Shown here: positions 40,828 through 51,900 of the stretch, in pieces
Layout: each line of letters begins with the position of its first letter
Position numbering within the stretch: position 1 is the stretch's first letter
Source: Zoogloea oleivorans
GTDB taxonomy: Bacteria > Pseudomonadota > Gammaproteobacteria > Burkholderiales > Rhodocyclaceae
Direction of reading: 5' to 3'
Assembly: GCF_008107625.1 (NCBI RefSeq)
Contig: NZ_SDKK01000015.1
Coordinates: forward strand, 1-64,000
DNA: 64,000 nucleotides
Program-made: the position numbers and the translations under genes
The notes under the pieces: model-generated
What the model was told of the DNA's origin: nothing
Seen by the model: only the letters and a program-made list of their open reading frames with translations
The model's database searches: none

Positions 40828-41768
40828 GCGGGTGCTCCTGACAGGAAGTGCTGGCGCGGGTTGAAGCCGGAGACCGCCGCCAGCTGCACAAACAGGTCGC
40901 GCTCGGCGGGGCTGAGGGTGCCCGGCACATCGATCCGGACCTGCGCATACAGATCGCCGATGCTGCCGTCGGTGGCCGCCAGCCCGCGCCTGGCGAGGCG
41001 CAGCTTGTGCCCCGACTGGGTGCCTGGCTTGACCTTGAGGGTGACGCTGCCGGCCAGGGTGGGAATGTCCACCTCGGCCCCCAGCGCAGCCTCCCAGGGT
41101 GCCAGCGGCAGGTCGAGATACAGGTCGCGGCCACTCGGGCGATACAAGGAATGCGGCTGCAGCGCGAGCGCCACGTACAGGTCACCGACCGCCCCGCCCT
41201 TGTGCCCGGGGCCGCCCTTCCCGGCCAGACGCAGGCGATAGCCATCGCCGGCGCCTTTCGGAAGAGTGATGCGAAAGGTGCGCACAACCCGGTGCACCAG
41301 ACCGTTCGGGTCGGACTCCGGCAATTCGGCACGCACCTCGATTTCGCCGCCATGAAAGATCTGCTCCAGCGTCACCGGCGCGGCGATCTCGAAATCCTGG
41401 CCGCGCCGCGGCGGGTCGCTCTGCGGACGAGGGCCGTGGCCGGCGCGCCCGAAAGCAGCGAACAGATCCGACAGGTCCACATCCTCGAAGCCGGATTCGT
41501 CCATGTGGAAACGCTGCTGCCAGTCCGGCGGCGGCGTGAAAGGCTCGCCGGCCGGGCGGCGCCCGAGGTCGTCGTAGGCCTGGCGCTTCTCCGGGTCCTT
41601 CAGGGTCGCGTAGGCCTCCGCGACCTCCTTGAACTTCTCCTCACCGCCCGGGTCCTTGGAGACATCCGGATGGTATTTGTGCGCCAGCTTGCGATAGGAC
41701 TTCTTGATCTCGTCTGCACTGGCGCTCCGCGCGACCCCCAGCGCCTGGTAGTAGTCCTTGAATTTCAT
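40824..41768 (-). CDS. cbpA: Curved-DNA-binding J-domain protein CbpA
   Basis: This 314-residue Hsp40 has a J domain at residues 1-70 ([34 protein letters not shown] with the HPD motif) and a Gly/Phe-containing linker. Two C-terminal beta-sandwich domains follow ([66 protein letters not shown]). No zinc-finger is present, so it is CbpA/DnaJ class II. It works with DnaK and is nucleoid-associated in starvation. It lies 6 bp after the DUF3309 gene and overlaps cbpM. Confidence 0.93.
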   Translation of the reverse strand: MKFKDYYQALGVARSASADEIKKSYRKLAHKYHPDVSKDPGGEEKFKEVAEAYATLKDPEKRQAYDDLGRRPAGEPFTPPPDWQQRFHMDESGFEDVDLSDLFAAFGRAGHGPRPQSDPPRRGQDFEIAAPVTLEQIFHGGEIEVRAELPESDPNGLVHRVVRTFRITLPKGAGDGYRLRLAGKGGPGHKGGAVGDLYVALALQPHSLYRPSGRDLYLDLPLAPWEAALGAEVDIPTLAGSVTLKVKPGTQSGHKLRLARRGLAATDGSIGDLYAQVRIDVPGTLSPAERDLFVQLAAVSGFNPRQHFLSGAPA

Positions 41769-41774
41769 GAGCGC

Positions 41775-41933
41775 TTACAGGCGTCCGAGCAGCAGCAGGA
41801 CGACCAGGATGACCAGCAGCAGCCCGAGCCCGCCGCTCGGCCCGTAACCCCAGCCCCGGCTGTGCGGCCAGGCAGGGATGACGCCCAAGAGGGCAAGGAT
41901 GACGATGACCAGGAGAATGGTTCCGAGAGACAT
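41775..41933 (-). CDS. DUF3309 small membrane protein
   Basis: This 52-residue protein (MSLGTILLVIVILALLGVIPAWPHSRGWGYGPSGGLGLLLVILVVLLLLGRL) has two short hydrophobic helices around an Arg-Gly-Trp-Gly-Tyr-Gly loop, the DUF3309 pattern. It is the first gene of the DUF3309-cbpA-cbpM unit and is preceded by GGAAG and a strong regulon promoter. Its function is unknown; DUF3309 proteins often appear among stress-induced small membrane proteins. Confidence 0.88.
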   Translation of the reverse strand: MSLGTILLVIVILALLGVIPAWPHSRGWGYGPSGGLGLLLVILVVLLLLGRL

Positions 41934-42006
41934 GGCAGCTTCCTTCACACAGCGTCGAGTCTGCCGGCCCGGCGAACCGGGACCATGGAGCAGGATCGAC
42001 CGGATG

Positions 42007-42048
42007 ATTGTCTTCCGACGCCCCGGCGAACTCGGTGCGCTGGCGTAC
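42007..42048 (-). promoter_or_regulatory. Regulon promoter of DUF3309-cbpA-cbpM
   Basis: The minus strand has GTACG-CCAG-CGCAC followed by CGAG (42048-42031), centred exactly 29.5 bp before GACAAT (42012-42007). Inferred transcription starts about 67 bp before the DUF3309 ATG. A second site for the divergent hydrolase gene lies 59 bp to the right. Confidence 0.65.
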
Positions 42049-42093
42049 ATTCCCGGCGCCGGACGGCCGACCATCGCGCCAGGCCGTGAGTAA

Positions 42094-42135
42094 GCGCGAC
42101 AGCACACCGACGCCCCCCTGCTGCGCAGCCATTGT
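42094..42135 (+). promoter_or_regulatory. Regulon promoter of the alpha/beta hydrolase gene
   Basis: GCGCG-ACAG-CACAC followed by CGAC (42094-42111) is centred 29.5 bp before CATTGT (42130-42135). The CACACCGAC half is identical to that at 28689. Inferred transcription starts about 47 bp before the hydrolase ATG. Confidence 0.6.
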
Positions 42136-42188
42136 CACGCACCGTTTCCCGCAACTCCGCAGGTCACGGAACGCATTCGGAGGTAATC

Positions 42189-42908
42189 ATGCAATCAGTG
42201 AAACCGAAAATTCACGTGCTCTTCCTGCCGGGCCTGCTCAACGATGCGAGCCTGTTCCGGGATCAGCTGGCCGCCCTGTCGCCGGTGGCCCTGACCGAAG
42301 TCGCTGACCTGACCCGCGCCGACAGTATTGCCGAACTGGCCGCGGGCGTGCTGGCCGAGGCGCCCGCGGGACGCTTCGCGCTGGTCGGTCTGTCGATGGG
42401 CGGCTATGTCGCCCTGGAGATCATGCGCCAGGCCCCCGACCGGGTATGCGGCCTGGCCCTGCTGGACACCTCGGCGCGCCCCGAAACGCCCACAGCCTCT
42501 ACCGCCCGCAAAGCGCTGATGAAACTGGCTGAAACCGACATGGAGGCCGTCTGCGAGCAGTTGCTGCCGCGCCTGTCCCACCCGGAGCGGATGAACCTGC
42601 CGGCCGTGCGCGGGGTTTTCCACTCGATGGCCATCGGGCTTGGCAAGGATGTGTTCCTGCGCCAGCAGACGGCCATCATGGGGCGCGCCGACAGCCGCCC
42701 TAGTCTGGCAGCCATCACCTGCCCGACGCTGGTGATCTGTGGCCGTGACGACCTGGTCACGCCCCCCGAAGTGGCCGAGGAAATCGCCGCCGGCATCCAG
42801 CAGGCCCGGCTCTGCATCGTCGACACCTGTGGCCACCTGTCCACCCTCGACCAGCCGGAAGAGGTCGCGCAAGTGCTGCTGAAGTGGGTCACGGAACTGA
42901 CCTGCTGA
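42189..42908 (+). CDS. Alpha/beta hydrolase
   Basis: This 239-residue alpha/beta hydrolase has the nucleophile elbow GLSMGG ([21 protein letters not shown] near residue 75), an acid residue in [11 protein letters not shown] and the catalytic His in [15 protein letters not shown]. The N-terminal [17 protein letters not shown] holds the oxyanion-hole region. The substrate is unknown; esterase or lactonase activity is typical. It has GGAGGT before the ATG, its own regulon promoter, and is followed 7 bp later by the sugar dehydrogenase gene. Confidence 0.87.
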   Translation: MQSVKPKIHVLFLPGLLNDASLFRDQLAALSPVALTEVADLTRADSIAELAAGVLAEAPAGRFALVGLSMGGYVALEIMRQAPDRVCGLALLDTSARPETPTASTARKALMKLAETDMEAVCEQLLPRLSHPERMNLPAVRGVFHSMAIGLGKDVFLRQQTAIMGRADSRPSLAAITCPTLVICGRDDLVTPPEVAEEIAAGIQQARLCIVDTCGHLSTLDQPEEVAQVLLKWVTELTC

Positions 42909-42915
42909 CGCCCTC

Positions 42916-44256
42916 ATGACACAAAGACCTAGCCGCCACGACATACCGCACAGGCTGCTGGCGGGCAGCCTGCTGGCGCTCGCCGTTGCCGGCTGTGGCG
43001 AAGTGGCCACCCTGCCGGCGAGCGCCGGCTTCGGGCCACAGCCAAACCTCCCGCCTCCACAGACGCGTCTCATCCCGACCATCCACACCGCCCGCGCGGT
43101 TGGCTGGCCAGCCGGTACCACACCGATAGCTGCCGCCGGGCTGGCAGTGAGCGCCTACGCCAGCGACCTCGACCACCCTCGCTGGCTGCATGTGCTGCCC
43201 AACGGCGATGTGCTGGTGGCCGAGAGCAACGCGCCGGCCGAACACGACAGCGGGACCGGCATCGTCGGCTGGATCAGCAAGCAGGTGATGAAGACAGTCG
43301 GGGCCGGCACGCCCAGCGCCGACCGTATCACCCTGCTGCGCGGCATCGACGCGAACGGTGTCGCGGCAACACGCAGCCTATTCCTGCAGGGACTGCATTC
43401 GCCCTTCGGCATGGCACTGGTCGGCAATCAATTTTACGTGGCCAACACCGATTCCGTATGGCGCTTTGCCTATGAACCCGGCGCGACGCAGATCACCGCA
43501 CCGGGGGTCAAGGTCATCGACCTGCCAGCGGGTGCGCTCAACCACCACTGGACCAAAAACCTGATCGCCAGCCCGGACGGCAGGCGTCTGTATGTCACCG
43601 TCGGCTCGAACAGCAACGTCGGCGAAAACGGCATGGACAAGGAAGCGGGACGGGCCGCCATCCACGAGATCGACCTCGCCAGCGGCCGCTCCCGCATCTT
43701 CGCGGCGGGCCTGCGCAACCCCAACGGGCTGGCCTGGCAACCGGTCAGCGGCGCGCTATGGACCACCGTGAACGAACGGGACGAGCTTGGCAGCGACCTG
43801 GTGCCGGACTACATGACCGCCGTGCAGGACGGCAGCTTTTACGGCTGGCCCTACAGCTACTACGGACGCCACGTGGACACTCGCCCCAACCCGCCACGCC
43901 CCGACCTGGTGGCCATGGCACAGGTGCCCGACTATGCGCTGGGCGCCCATACCGCATCTCTCGGCCTGGCCTTTTACAGCGCCACGCTGCTGCCTGAAAA
44001 ATACGCCGGCGGCGCCTTCATCGGCCAGCATGGCTCATGGAATCGCCAACCCTTCGGCGGCTACAAGGTGATCTTCGTGCCCTTTGCCGAAGGCCGCCCT
44101 GCCGGCCCGCCGGAAGACGTGCTGACCGGTTTTCTGAATGCGCAAGGCGACGCCCACGGCCGCCCCGCGGGTGTCGCGGTAGATCGGACAGGCGCGCTGC
44201 TGGTGGCCGATGACGCAGGCAACACCGTATGGCGGGTTACGCCGGCAAGGCCCTGA
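42916..44256 (+). CDS. PQQ-type sugar/sorbosone dehydrogenase lipoprotein
   Basis: This 446-residue protein has a lipoprotein signal ([14 protein letters not shown]) and a six-bladed beta-propeller of the soluble glucose/L-sorbosone dehydrogenase family. Supporting blocks are [106 protein letters not shown] and [16 protein letters not shown]. It would oxidise an aldose in the periplasm if PQQ is available. It is in an apparent two-gene operon behind the alpha/beta hydrolase. Confidence 0.87.
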   Translation: MTQRPSRHDIPHRLLAGSLLALAVAGCGEVATLPASAGFGPQPNLPPPQTRLIPTIHTARAVGWPAGTTPIAAAGLAVSAYASDLDHPRWLHVLPNGDVLVAESNAPAEHDSGTGIVGWISKQVMKTVGAGTPSADRITLLRGIDANGVAATRSLFLQGLHSPFGMALVGNQFYVANTDSVWRFAYEPGATQITAPGVKVIDLPAGALNHHWTKNLIASPDGRRLYVTVGSNSNVGENGMDKEAGRAAIHEIDLASGRSRIFAAGLRNPNGLAWQPVSGALWTTVNERDELGSDLVPDYMTAVQDGSFYGWPYSYYGRHVDTRPNPPRPDLVAMAQVPDYALGAHTASLGLAFYSATLLPEKYAGGAFIGQHGSWNRQPFGGYKVIFVPFAEGRPAGPPEDVLTGFLNAQGDAHGRPAGVAVDRTGALLVADDAGNTVWRVTPARP

Positions 44257-44258
44257 GA

Positions 44259-44807
44259 CTAGCGGCCAGGCTGCGTTCCGAGCAGGCGGTCCCAGAAGCT
44301 GGCGAGGGTGCCAAAGGCCAGGCAGTCGTTGTCATGGTGATGAAAGTCGTGGTGACGCCAGCGGGCTGCCAACCAGCCCTGGCTGCGGGGCATGGCCCGG
44401 TGCAGATGGTAGTGCACCAGCTCCTGCACCAGATGGCCCAGGATCAACCCGCCGGAAAGCGCCACGGCAAAACCCGTATCGGCCCACAGCACGGAGGGCA
44501 AAACCGCCAGAGTCAGCACAAGCATCAGGCTGAACAGCACCGGCGTGCGCATCGGCACATCCGGCTCCCGATGATGTTCCAGGTGCCAGCTTCTGAAGGG
44601 CTCGACGCCGTGCAGGATGAAGCGGTGCAGGACATATTCCACCAGCGTCCACACCGCCAGGCCGACCAGCAGCGCACCAAGGCCGGCCGACCAGCCGGTG
44701 CCCGCCATGCGCAGCCACAAACCCGCCAGCACACCCACCGCCGCCGACGGAATCAGCACCGACTGCGGAAACGCAAACGTCGGTCCGGGCACACGAAACG
44801 CCGCCAT
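44259..44807 (-). CDS. Sterol desaturase/fatty acid hydroxylase family protein
   Basis: This 182-residue integral membrane protein has about four helices and the histidine clusters of the di-iron hydroxylase superfamily: EYVLHRFILHG, WHLEHHREPD, LVQELVHYHLHRAMP and RWRHHDFHHHDNDCLAFG. It could hydroxylate or desaturate a membrane lipid or carotenoid. It is short for a sterol desaturase but normal for fatty acid 2-hydroxylase-like bacterial forms. It lies 92 bp after the PRC-barrel gene with a strong hairpin in the gap, and ends 2 bp from the convergent dehydrogenase stop. Confidence 0.85.
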   Translation of the reverse strand: MAAFRVPGPTFAFPQSVLIPSAAVGVLAGLWLRMAGTGWSAGLGALLVGLAVWTLVEYVLHRFILHGVEPFRSWHLEHHREPDVPMRTPVLFSLMLVLTLAVLPSVLWADTGFAVALSGGLILGHLVQELVHYHLHRAMPRSQGWLAARWRHHDFHHHDNDCLAFGTLASFWDRLLGTQPGR

Positions 44808-44825
44808 CGCGATCCTTCCTGAAAG

Positions 44826-44869
44826 CCCTGTTCATGACCGGCGCTGCGTGCCGGCAGCCTTGAACAGGG
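44826..44869. other. Stem-loop between PRC-barrel and hydroxylase genes
   Basis: CCCTGTTCA at 44826 pairs with TGAACAGGG at 44861, with an inner CCGGC/GCCGG stem. No T-run follows on the minus strand, so it is more likely an mRNA-processing or partial terminator structure than a full stop signal. Confidence 0.5.
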
Positions 44870-44898
44870 GCCTGAGCGCCGACAGCGCCGAGGCTATG

Positions 44899-45330
44899 TC
44901 AGAGCGAATACATCGTGCGTCCGTAATAGGCGTGAATGCCCTCGGCCCATTCGGGGTTGGCCATGTCGGGCCACTTGTCCTTGTCGAAGCCCGGGGCACG
45001 CTCAAGCTGCTCTTTTTGCACGTCGAGCATGAAGCGCTTGTTCATCGTGTCGAGGGTCAAAGCACTCCACGGTACCGCAAAGAGCTTTTCACCCAGGCCG
45101 AGGAAGCCACCGAAGGACAGCACGGCGTAGGCAATGTGGCCGCTGTGCACATCCAGCATGATCTCCTTCACTTCACCCAGCAATTCGGCGCTGTGGCTGA
45201 CCACGTCGTTGCCGATGAGGGTGTGCGCGCCCATCAGGGCCGGGCCGGGGCCCTGGCCCGCATCGGCGCCGATGCCGCCGGCAGTGTTGGCCTTGTAGAT
45301 GCCGTAGGTGTCGTTTTCTTCGTAGTTCAT
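44899..45330 (-). CDS. PRC-barrel domain protein
   Basis: This 143-residue soluble protein has a PRC-barrel core: LMGAHTLIGNDVVSHSAELLGEVKEIMLDVHSGHIAYAVLSFGGFLGLGEKLFAVPWSALTLD. A C-terminal helical tail follows, with KDKWPDMANPEWAEGIHAYYGR. Homologues are general stress or photosynthesis-reaction-centre H-like proteins that bind small ligands or membranes. A strong GGAGA ribosome binding site precedes the ATG. Its upstream region shares the dyad at 45453 with the divergent RcnB-like gene. Confidence 0.88.
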   Translation of the reverse strand: MNYEENDTYGIYKANTAGGIGADAGQGPGPALMGAHTLIGNDVVSHSAELLGEVKEIMLDVHSGHIAYAVLSFGGFLGLGEKLFAVPWSALTLDTMNKRFMLDVQKEQLERAPGFDKDKWPDMANPEWAEGIHAYYGRTMYSL

Positions 45331-45423
45331 GGTGGTCTCCTGATCACTCGCTTGGGAAATGGCCAGAGCGTCGAGCCAAGCCTGCGGCGCCCTCCAGCCC
45401 ACGATAGGGGGTTGGGTAAACAT

Positions 45424-45494
45424 GGTCTGTCGGGCACCGCACACTCGACTCTGTGGGATTACGCACAGACACACCGCGCAGATCGGCCTAGCGT
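45424..45494. promoter_or_regulatory. Bidirectional regulon promoter region
   Basis: One dyad GTGGG-ATTA-CGCAC (45453-45466), inside a longer TCTGTG-N8-CACAGA palindrome, serves two directions. On the plus strand TAGCGT (45489-45494) lies 29.5 bp from the centre for the RcnB-like gene. On the minus strand CAGACC (45429-45424) lies 30.5 bp away for the PRC-barrel gene. Confidence 0.5.
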
Positions 45495-45526
45495 CAGGCG
45501 GGTCATTCACCACCCGAGGAGCCCCC

Positions 45527-45985
45527 ATGAAAAGCAAAACTGTCCTGGCCATCGTCCTGGCCCTCTCCCTGCTTCCCGGGAGCGTGGCCTTCGCCGACGG
45601 CCCTGATCGCCGCGGCCAGCGTGGCGACCATGAACAGGCCCAGCGTGGCCACGACGGCCGGGGTCACGGCCAGGGAAACCAGGGCCGCTGGGAGCGGCGC
45701 GAACAGCGCGACTACCGCGACTACCGCAACCAGCGCGGCAACCGGCCGCCCCCCCAGGCTTACCGCGAGGATCGCCGCGGCCCGGGCGCCGGCCCCCAGC
45801 GCAATTTCTACCGGGGTGACCGCCTGCCCAGTGAATACCGCCACCGCAACTACGTGGTAAATGACTGGCGCGGCCATCGCCTGAGCCCACCGCCCCGGGG
45901 TTACCACTGGGTTCAGGCGGGGGGCGATTACGTGCTGGTGGCCATTGCCACCGGCGTCATCCTGCAGATCCTGCTGAACCAATAA
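45527..45985 (+). CDS. RcnB-like periplasmic protein
   Basis: This 152-residue protein has a signal peptide (TVLAIVLALSLLPGSVAFA), a highly charged Arg/Gln/Asp/Gly-rich low-complexity middle, and a C-terminal RcnB-type domain. The domain runs RGDRLPSEYRHRNYVVNDWRGHRLSPPPRGYHWVQAGGDYVLVAIATGVI. RcnB in E. coli modulates nickel/cobalt efflux, but most RcnB-domain proteins have no proven function. The gene is monocistronic and convergent with the giant glucan synthase, whose stop lies 9 bp away. Confidence 0.86.
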   Translation: MKSKTVLAIVLALSLLPGSVAFADGPDRRGQRGDHEQAQRGHDGRGHGQGNQGRWERREQRDYRDYRNQRGNRPPPQAYREDRRGPGAGPQRNFYRGDRLPSEYRHRNYVVNDWRGHRLSPPPRGYHWVQAGGDYVLVAIATGVILQILLNQ

Positions 45986-45994
45986 ACCTGCCGG

Positions 45995-48900
45995 TCAGAC
46001 ATTCACCTCAACCTGGTGCTCCCGCTGATCATCCACCAGCGGAATCGCCAGGGCGAGGCACGCCACGCCATCCACCGTCATGCTCGCCGCCGTCCCCGGC
46101 ACCCGCCGCGAGACAACGATGTGGAAGACCGTCTCCCGGAAGCGGTAGTCGATTGTCAGCGTCGGCCACTCGGCCGGCAATCGCGGGGCCAGATGCAGCA
46201 CATTGCCCTCGCGGCGCAGGCCGATCAGTGACTCCATGAGCAGGCGATAGGTCCATCCCGCCGCACCGGTGTGCCAGCTCCAGCCACCGCGGCCCACATG
46301 CGGTGCAAGCGCATACACATCACCGGCAATAACGTAGGGCTCCACCTTGTAAACCGCCACGCCCTGCGCCGACCGCGTGTGATTGGTCGGAGCGATCAGC
46401 CTGAGCAGCGCCCAGGCCTGTTCGGGCTCGCCCAGCTCGGCAAAGGCCATGGCGGCCCACACCGCGGCGTGGGTGTATTGCCCGCCGTTCTCGCGCACGC
46501 CGGGTATGTAGCCGCGGATATAGCCCGGATCCAGCGCGGCGCTATCGAAGGGCGGATCGAGGAGTTGCACGAGGCCATCCCCGCTGCGCACCAGATGCTC
46601 CCCGACTGCCTGCATGGCCATGTGCGCCCGGGCACCGTCGCCCGCCCCCGACAGCACCGCCCAGCTTTGCGATACCGAGTCGATGCGGCATTCCGTACCT
46701 TGCGCCGAGCCAAGCAGCGTGCCGTCGTCGAAGTAGGCGCGGCGATACCACGCCCCGTCCCAGCCGTGCATCTCGATGCTCTGGCGCAGGCGCTCATACT
46801 CCTCCACGCACACGCTGGCGAAGCCAGCATCGCCATGAGCCCGGGCGATCCCGACGAAGTCCCGCAACACTGCGCACAGGAAGAAACCAAGCCACACGCT
46901 TTCACCCTTGCCCGCAATGCCGACCCGGCTCATGCCGTCGTTCCAGTCCCCCGAGCCCATCAGCGGCAGGCCGTGTTCGCCCACCTGCCGGATACCGCGC
47001 CGGATGGCCCGCACACAGTGCTCGTAGAGGCTGGCCGACTCGGCCGAGCGCGCCGGCTGGTCGTAGTAGGAATCGTCCTCCGGGTTGACCGGGCGACCAT
47101 CCAGGAAAGGCAGGACTTCATCCAGCACACCCGTGTCGCCAAGGGTGTTCACATAGCGGCACACAGCCAGCGGCAACCACAGGAAGTCGTCCGAACAGCG
47201 GGTACGCACACCGCGGCCCGATGGCGGATGCCACCAGTGCTGCACGTCGCCGTCGACAAACTGGCGGCTGGCGCACAGCAGCAGATGCTCCCGCACCAGG
47301 CCCGGCACCGTATGGACGAGGGCCATCGCATCCTGCAACTGATCCCGAAAACCGAAGGCCCCACCCGACTGGTAGTAGCCGCCCCGCGCCCACAGCCGGC
47401 AGGCCAGGGTCTGGTAAATCAGCCAGCCGTTGGCCAGCACATTGAGCGCCGGATCCGGGGTTTCAACCTGCACCGCGCCGAGGGTGTGGCGCCAGAACTG
47501 GCGCACCGCGTCAAGCGCGCTGCGCGTTGCCGGCATGCCGCGAAAACGCTGCACCAGCTTGCCGGCATCGTCCCCGTCCCGCCCGACTCCAAGGCGGAAA
47601 ACCACCTCGTGCGCCTGCCCGTCGGCCAGCTCGAAGTCCACCTGGATCGCCGCGCACGGATCCAGCCCGGCACCGACCTTGCCCGACAGGGCCGTACGCC
47701 GGAGTGCCGCCGGATCCTGCAGGGAACCGTTACGACCGATGAACTCGGCCCGGTCGCCGGTGACGGTACGTAGCGGGTCATCCACGTCGAAGAAAGCCAC
47801 CCGCCCGGCAAACTCGGTGCTGTAGGGGTTGCGCGCAAAGAGCGCACCGCTACGGGGGGCAATCTCGGTGCTCACGTGCATGGCCGATTTTTCGCGCAGA
47901 TCGCCCAGCACCCACGCCACGTAGCCGGTTGCCGACAAACGCCGCGGCCGCCCGGATTCGTTGCGCAGCTTGAGCACCGAGAACTTCACCGACGCATCCA
48001 TGGCCACAAAAACCGTCAGTTCCGAGACGATGCCGTCCGAGCGGGTTTCGAAGACGCTGTAGCCAAAACCGTGACGGATCACGCAGGGCGTCGCTGCCCG
48101 TATCGGCAGCGGCGTTGGCGACCACAGGTGGCCGCTTTCCTCGTCGCGCAGATACAGGGCCTCGCCGCCCGCATCACACAGCGGATCGTTATCCCACGGG
48201 GTCAGGCGGAACTCATGGGCGTTCTCGCTCCAGGTGTAAGCCATGCCGCTTTCGGAGATCAGCGTGCCGAAGTGCGGGTTGGCCAGCACGTTGGCCCACG
48301 GGGCCGGCGTGGTCTGCTCCGGCGCAAGGGCCATCACGTATTCACTACCGTCGGGGGCAAAACCGCCAAGACCGTTGAAGAGCAGCAGCCCGGCGGTCGC
48401 TTCGGTCGAATCGCTCACGGTGAACTCGGGGCGATGCCGGCGAGTCGGCACGAAGCGCGGCATGCGCACGTCGGGAAGGCCGCGGCGGTCAAGCTGTTCC
48501 ACCAGCGAGCCCTGGCTGTCGATGATGACGACGCGGGCGACGGACTGGAACAACAGCCGGTCTTCGGCCGAAATCTGCTCTGACGAGCGCACGAAGATGC
48601 CGCCCGGCCGGTCAATCACGCTGGCCCCGATACCCGAGGCGATGAGCCCGACGATCTGGTCCTGCAGGCGCTGGCGGTAGCCGGCGTGATCTTCGTTCCA
48701 GATCACCAGGTCGGCCACCAGCCCCTTCAGGCGCCAGTACGAATGCGCCTGGACGAGCTGGCGCACCAGGTCGATGTTGGCCGCATCGCCAATCTGCAGC
48801 AGCACGATCGGCAGATCGCCCGAGATGGCGTAACCCCACAGGCCCGACTGACCGCGCCGGTTCTTGATCAGCAGGGCCGGGTCGGCGCGCAGGCTGGCGT

Positions 48901-51900
48901 TGGCATGGAGCACCGAGGCGGCCAGCCGGGCGTACAGCTGGGCGTCGGCTTCCACCGCGTTGATTTGCTGCAGCTCCACCTGGCTGTGGGTCCACGCCAG
49001 ATCGAAAACGCGATCGGCCAGATGGCGATCCTGGTACTTGTCCACCAGGCCGACGGCCAGTTCGCGGGTATCGGCCATGCCGGACACGATGTCGATGGTG
49101 ACCGACTGTTCCGGCGCCAGAACAACGCGCTGACGAATCGCCACGATCGGATCAAGTACCGCCCCGACAGTGCCTGACAGCGGCCCGGCCTGGTCCATCG
49201 CCAGCGGCTCGGCGGTGCTGCGGGTGCGGCCGATGAAACGGGCCCGGTCGGTTTCCCACGACACGGTGCCGGCATCGGCGCCATGCACGGCCATCAGGTG
49301 CAGCATGCGCGGCGTCGGCTCGCCGGCAGAACGGGGCCGGCGCATGCACAGAATGGCGCCCTGCCCGGCCAGCGCCTCGGTCTGCACGAAGAGCTTGCTG
49401 AAGGCCGGGTGCATCGCATCGGCGGCGGCCGGCGCGATGACCACCTCGGCGTAGCTGGTCACTTCGACCTCCCGGTGCAGGCGCGTCCGGTTGGTGATGC
49501 GCACCCGGCGCAGCTCGATGTCATCCTCGGGCGACACGACGATCTCGGTGTAGGTTTCGATGTCGCCACCCGAACCTTCATCGCTGACGGAATCGCGGCG
49601 CCGGAACTCGGCCCGCCCTTCGGAGAAGATCGCCTCGTAACAGCTTGGCCGGCGCAACGTCGGCTGATGGGCGGTAGACCAGTAGAGCCCGCTGGTCACG
49701 TCCTTCACGTAGCAGAACGAGCCCTGGCTGTCGCAGGTGCCATCCTCGCGCCAGCGGGTCACGGCCAGGTCTTTCCAGCGGCTGTAACCACCGCCGGCAT
49801 TGGTCAGCATGACGTGGTAGCGGCCATTGGAGAGCAGCTGGATTTCGGGGATCGGCGTATCCGGACTGTCGAAAATCCGGATCGGCGTTTCCATGTCGGC
49901 GGCGCGGGAGCGCAACTCGGAAATCTCTGCCGAGTGGGAGAACAGGACCGTGGCCCTCGGGATGCGCTCCTGAAGGAGCAGCATGACCGCCTGAAAGCTG
50001 CGGTCCGACTCGAAACGCCGCTGCATCGGGCGATCCAGCACCTGGTAGGCCAGGGCCAGCAGGCTCATGCCCTGGTGGTGGGCCATGAAGGCCCGCACCG
50101 GCACCCTGGCCTGCCCCCGGCGCTGCCGGGCCGGCGTGTAATCCACCGCCTCGAAGAAACCGTACTTGCCCATGAAGCCTTCGGCGGCCATGCGCTGCAG
50201 GTTCCGGCAGGCCGCTTCGGGGGCCACCATCAGGGCCAGCACCGTGGCATAGGGCGCAATGACCAGGTCTTCGGCCAGCCCGCGCTTGAGGCCCAGCCCC
50301 GGCACGCCAAAGGCCCGGTACTGGTAATTGAGCTGGGCGTCCACCGTGTTGTAGGCCGATTCGGACATGCCCCACGGCACCCCGCGCTGGCGCCCGTATT
50401 CGATCTGCCGCGCCACCGCCGCCTTGCAGGTCTGGTCGAGCAGGGTGTTGTCGTAGGTCGGCATCACCAGCATGGGCATCAGGTACTCGAACATCGAGCC
50501 GCTCCACGACAGCAGCACGGGCTCGCCGCCGGCACTGGTGAGCAGACGCCCGAGGGCAAACCAGCTTTCCTTGGGCAATTCCCCCTGGGCAATGGCCACA
50601 AAACTGGCCAGCCGGGCTTCGGAGGCGAGCAGGTCGTAGCAGCTCGAATCGACCCGCCGCTCCGGCACGTTGTAGCCGATGGTCAGCAGGTGACGGGTCT
50701 TGTCGAACAGGAAGTCATATTCCATGCGCGCCAGCTCACCGGCGTGCCCGGCCAGGCCATCGATGACGGCCAGCCGCTCGCGGGCCCGGCTGCAGCCTTC
50801 GGCAGTCACGCGCAGCAGGTCGGTGAGCCAGGCGCGCTGTACATCGGTCACTTCACCATCGAGATGCTGCCGGATCTGCGGACACAGCAACGCGTCAAGC
50901 CGGGCGAGGCCGCGCAGGGTCGGGATACCAACCTGACCAGCCAGGCTGGCCAGCAGCACATCCAGCCCACGGGGCGACGCGGGCAGCGACAGCCACGGGG
51001 CCAAAAAGGTCAGTTCGTCCACCGCGTCCTGCACTTGCTGATGCAGGGCCTGCGCCCACCGGTGTGCTTCGATGGCCGGGCTGGTGTCGTCACCAACCTC
51101 GAGCCTGCCCCGGGTCTGGGCCACCACGCCGACGGCGCAGGTGCTCAGCCTGTCGAGGGTGGCGCGGGCCGCCGCGAGGGTGGCCGGCGCCGCCGTGGAG
51201 GCAGACTCGAGTGCCTTCCAGAAGTCCACCAGCGGGTTGCCCATGGCGTCCTCGAGGATCACCAGCGTGTCGCTCAGGCCACTGAACAGGCGCGGCAGCA
51301 GGATCCGGTCGTCGGCCAGCACATCGAGACCGGCACGCAGGGTCAGCAGGTGGCCGGCCAGGTTGCCGCTGTCCACGGTGGAAACATAGAGCGGCGACAA
51401 GGGCTGCAGGGTCTGGGTGTCGTACCAGTTGTAGAAGTGGCCGCGGTAGCGCTCCAGCCCTTCCATGCTGGCCAGTGTGTTGGCGGTGCGCGTGACGAGC
51501 AGGCCGAGCGGGATGTAGCCGAAATCGTAGGCCGACAGGTTGGCCAGCAACGCGAGGCCCATGTTGGTCGGGGAAGTCCGATGGGCCACCGAGGCGACCC
51601 GGTATTCCTGGTAGTTGTCGGGCGGCAGCCAGTTATCGGCGGGGCCGACAAAGGTGTCGAAAAATCGCCAGGTACGGCGTGCCAGTGCGCGCAAAAACAG
51701 GGTCTGCTCCAGCGTCAGCAGCGCTTTGCGCAGCGTCAGCGGGCTGCTGATCCACCACGCCACCGCCGGCGCAGAAAACCACAGCAGCAGCACCGGCGCA
51801 GCCACCAGCAAGCTCGCCGGATGAAACAGCGCCAGCCCCAGGGCGGCGAGGGAAGCGATCGCCGGGGCGACACTCATGGCGCGCCATGAGGCAGCGAAAT

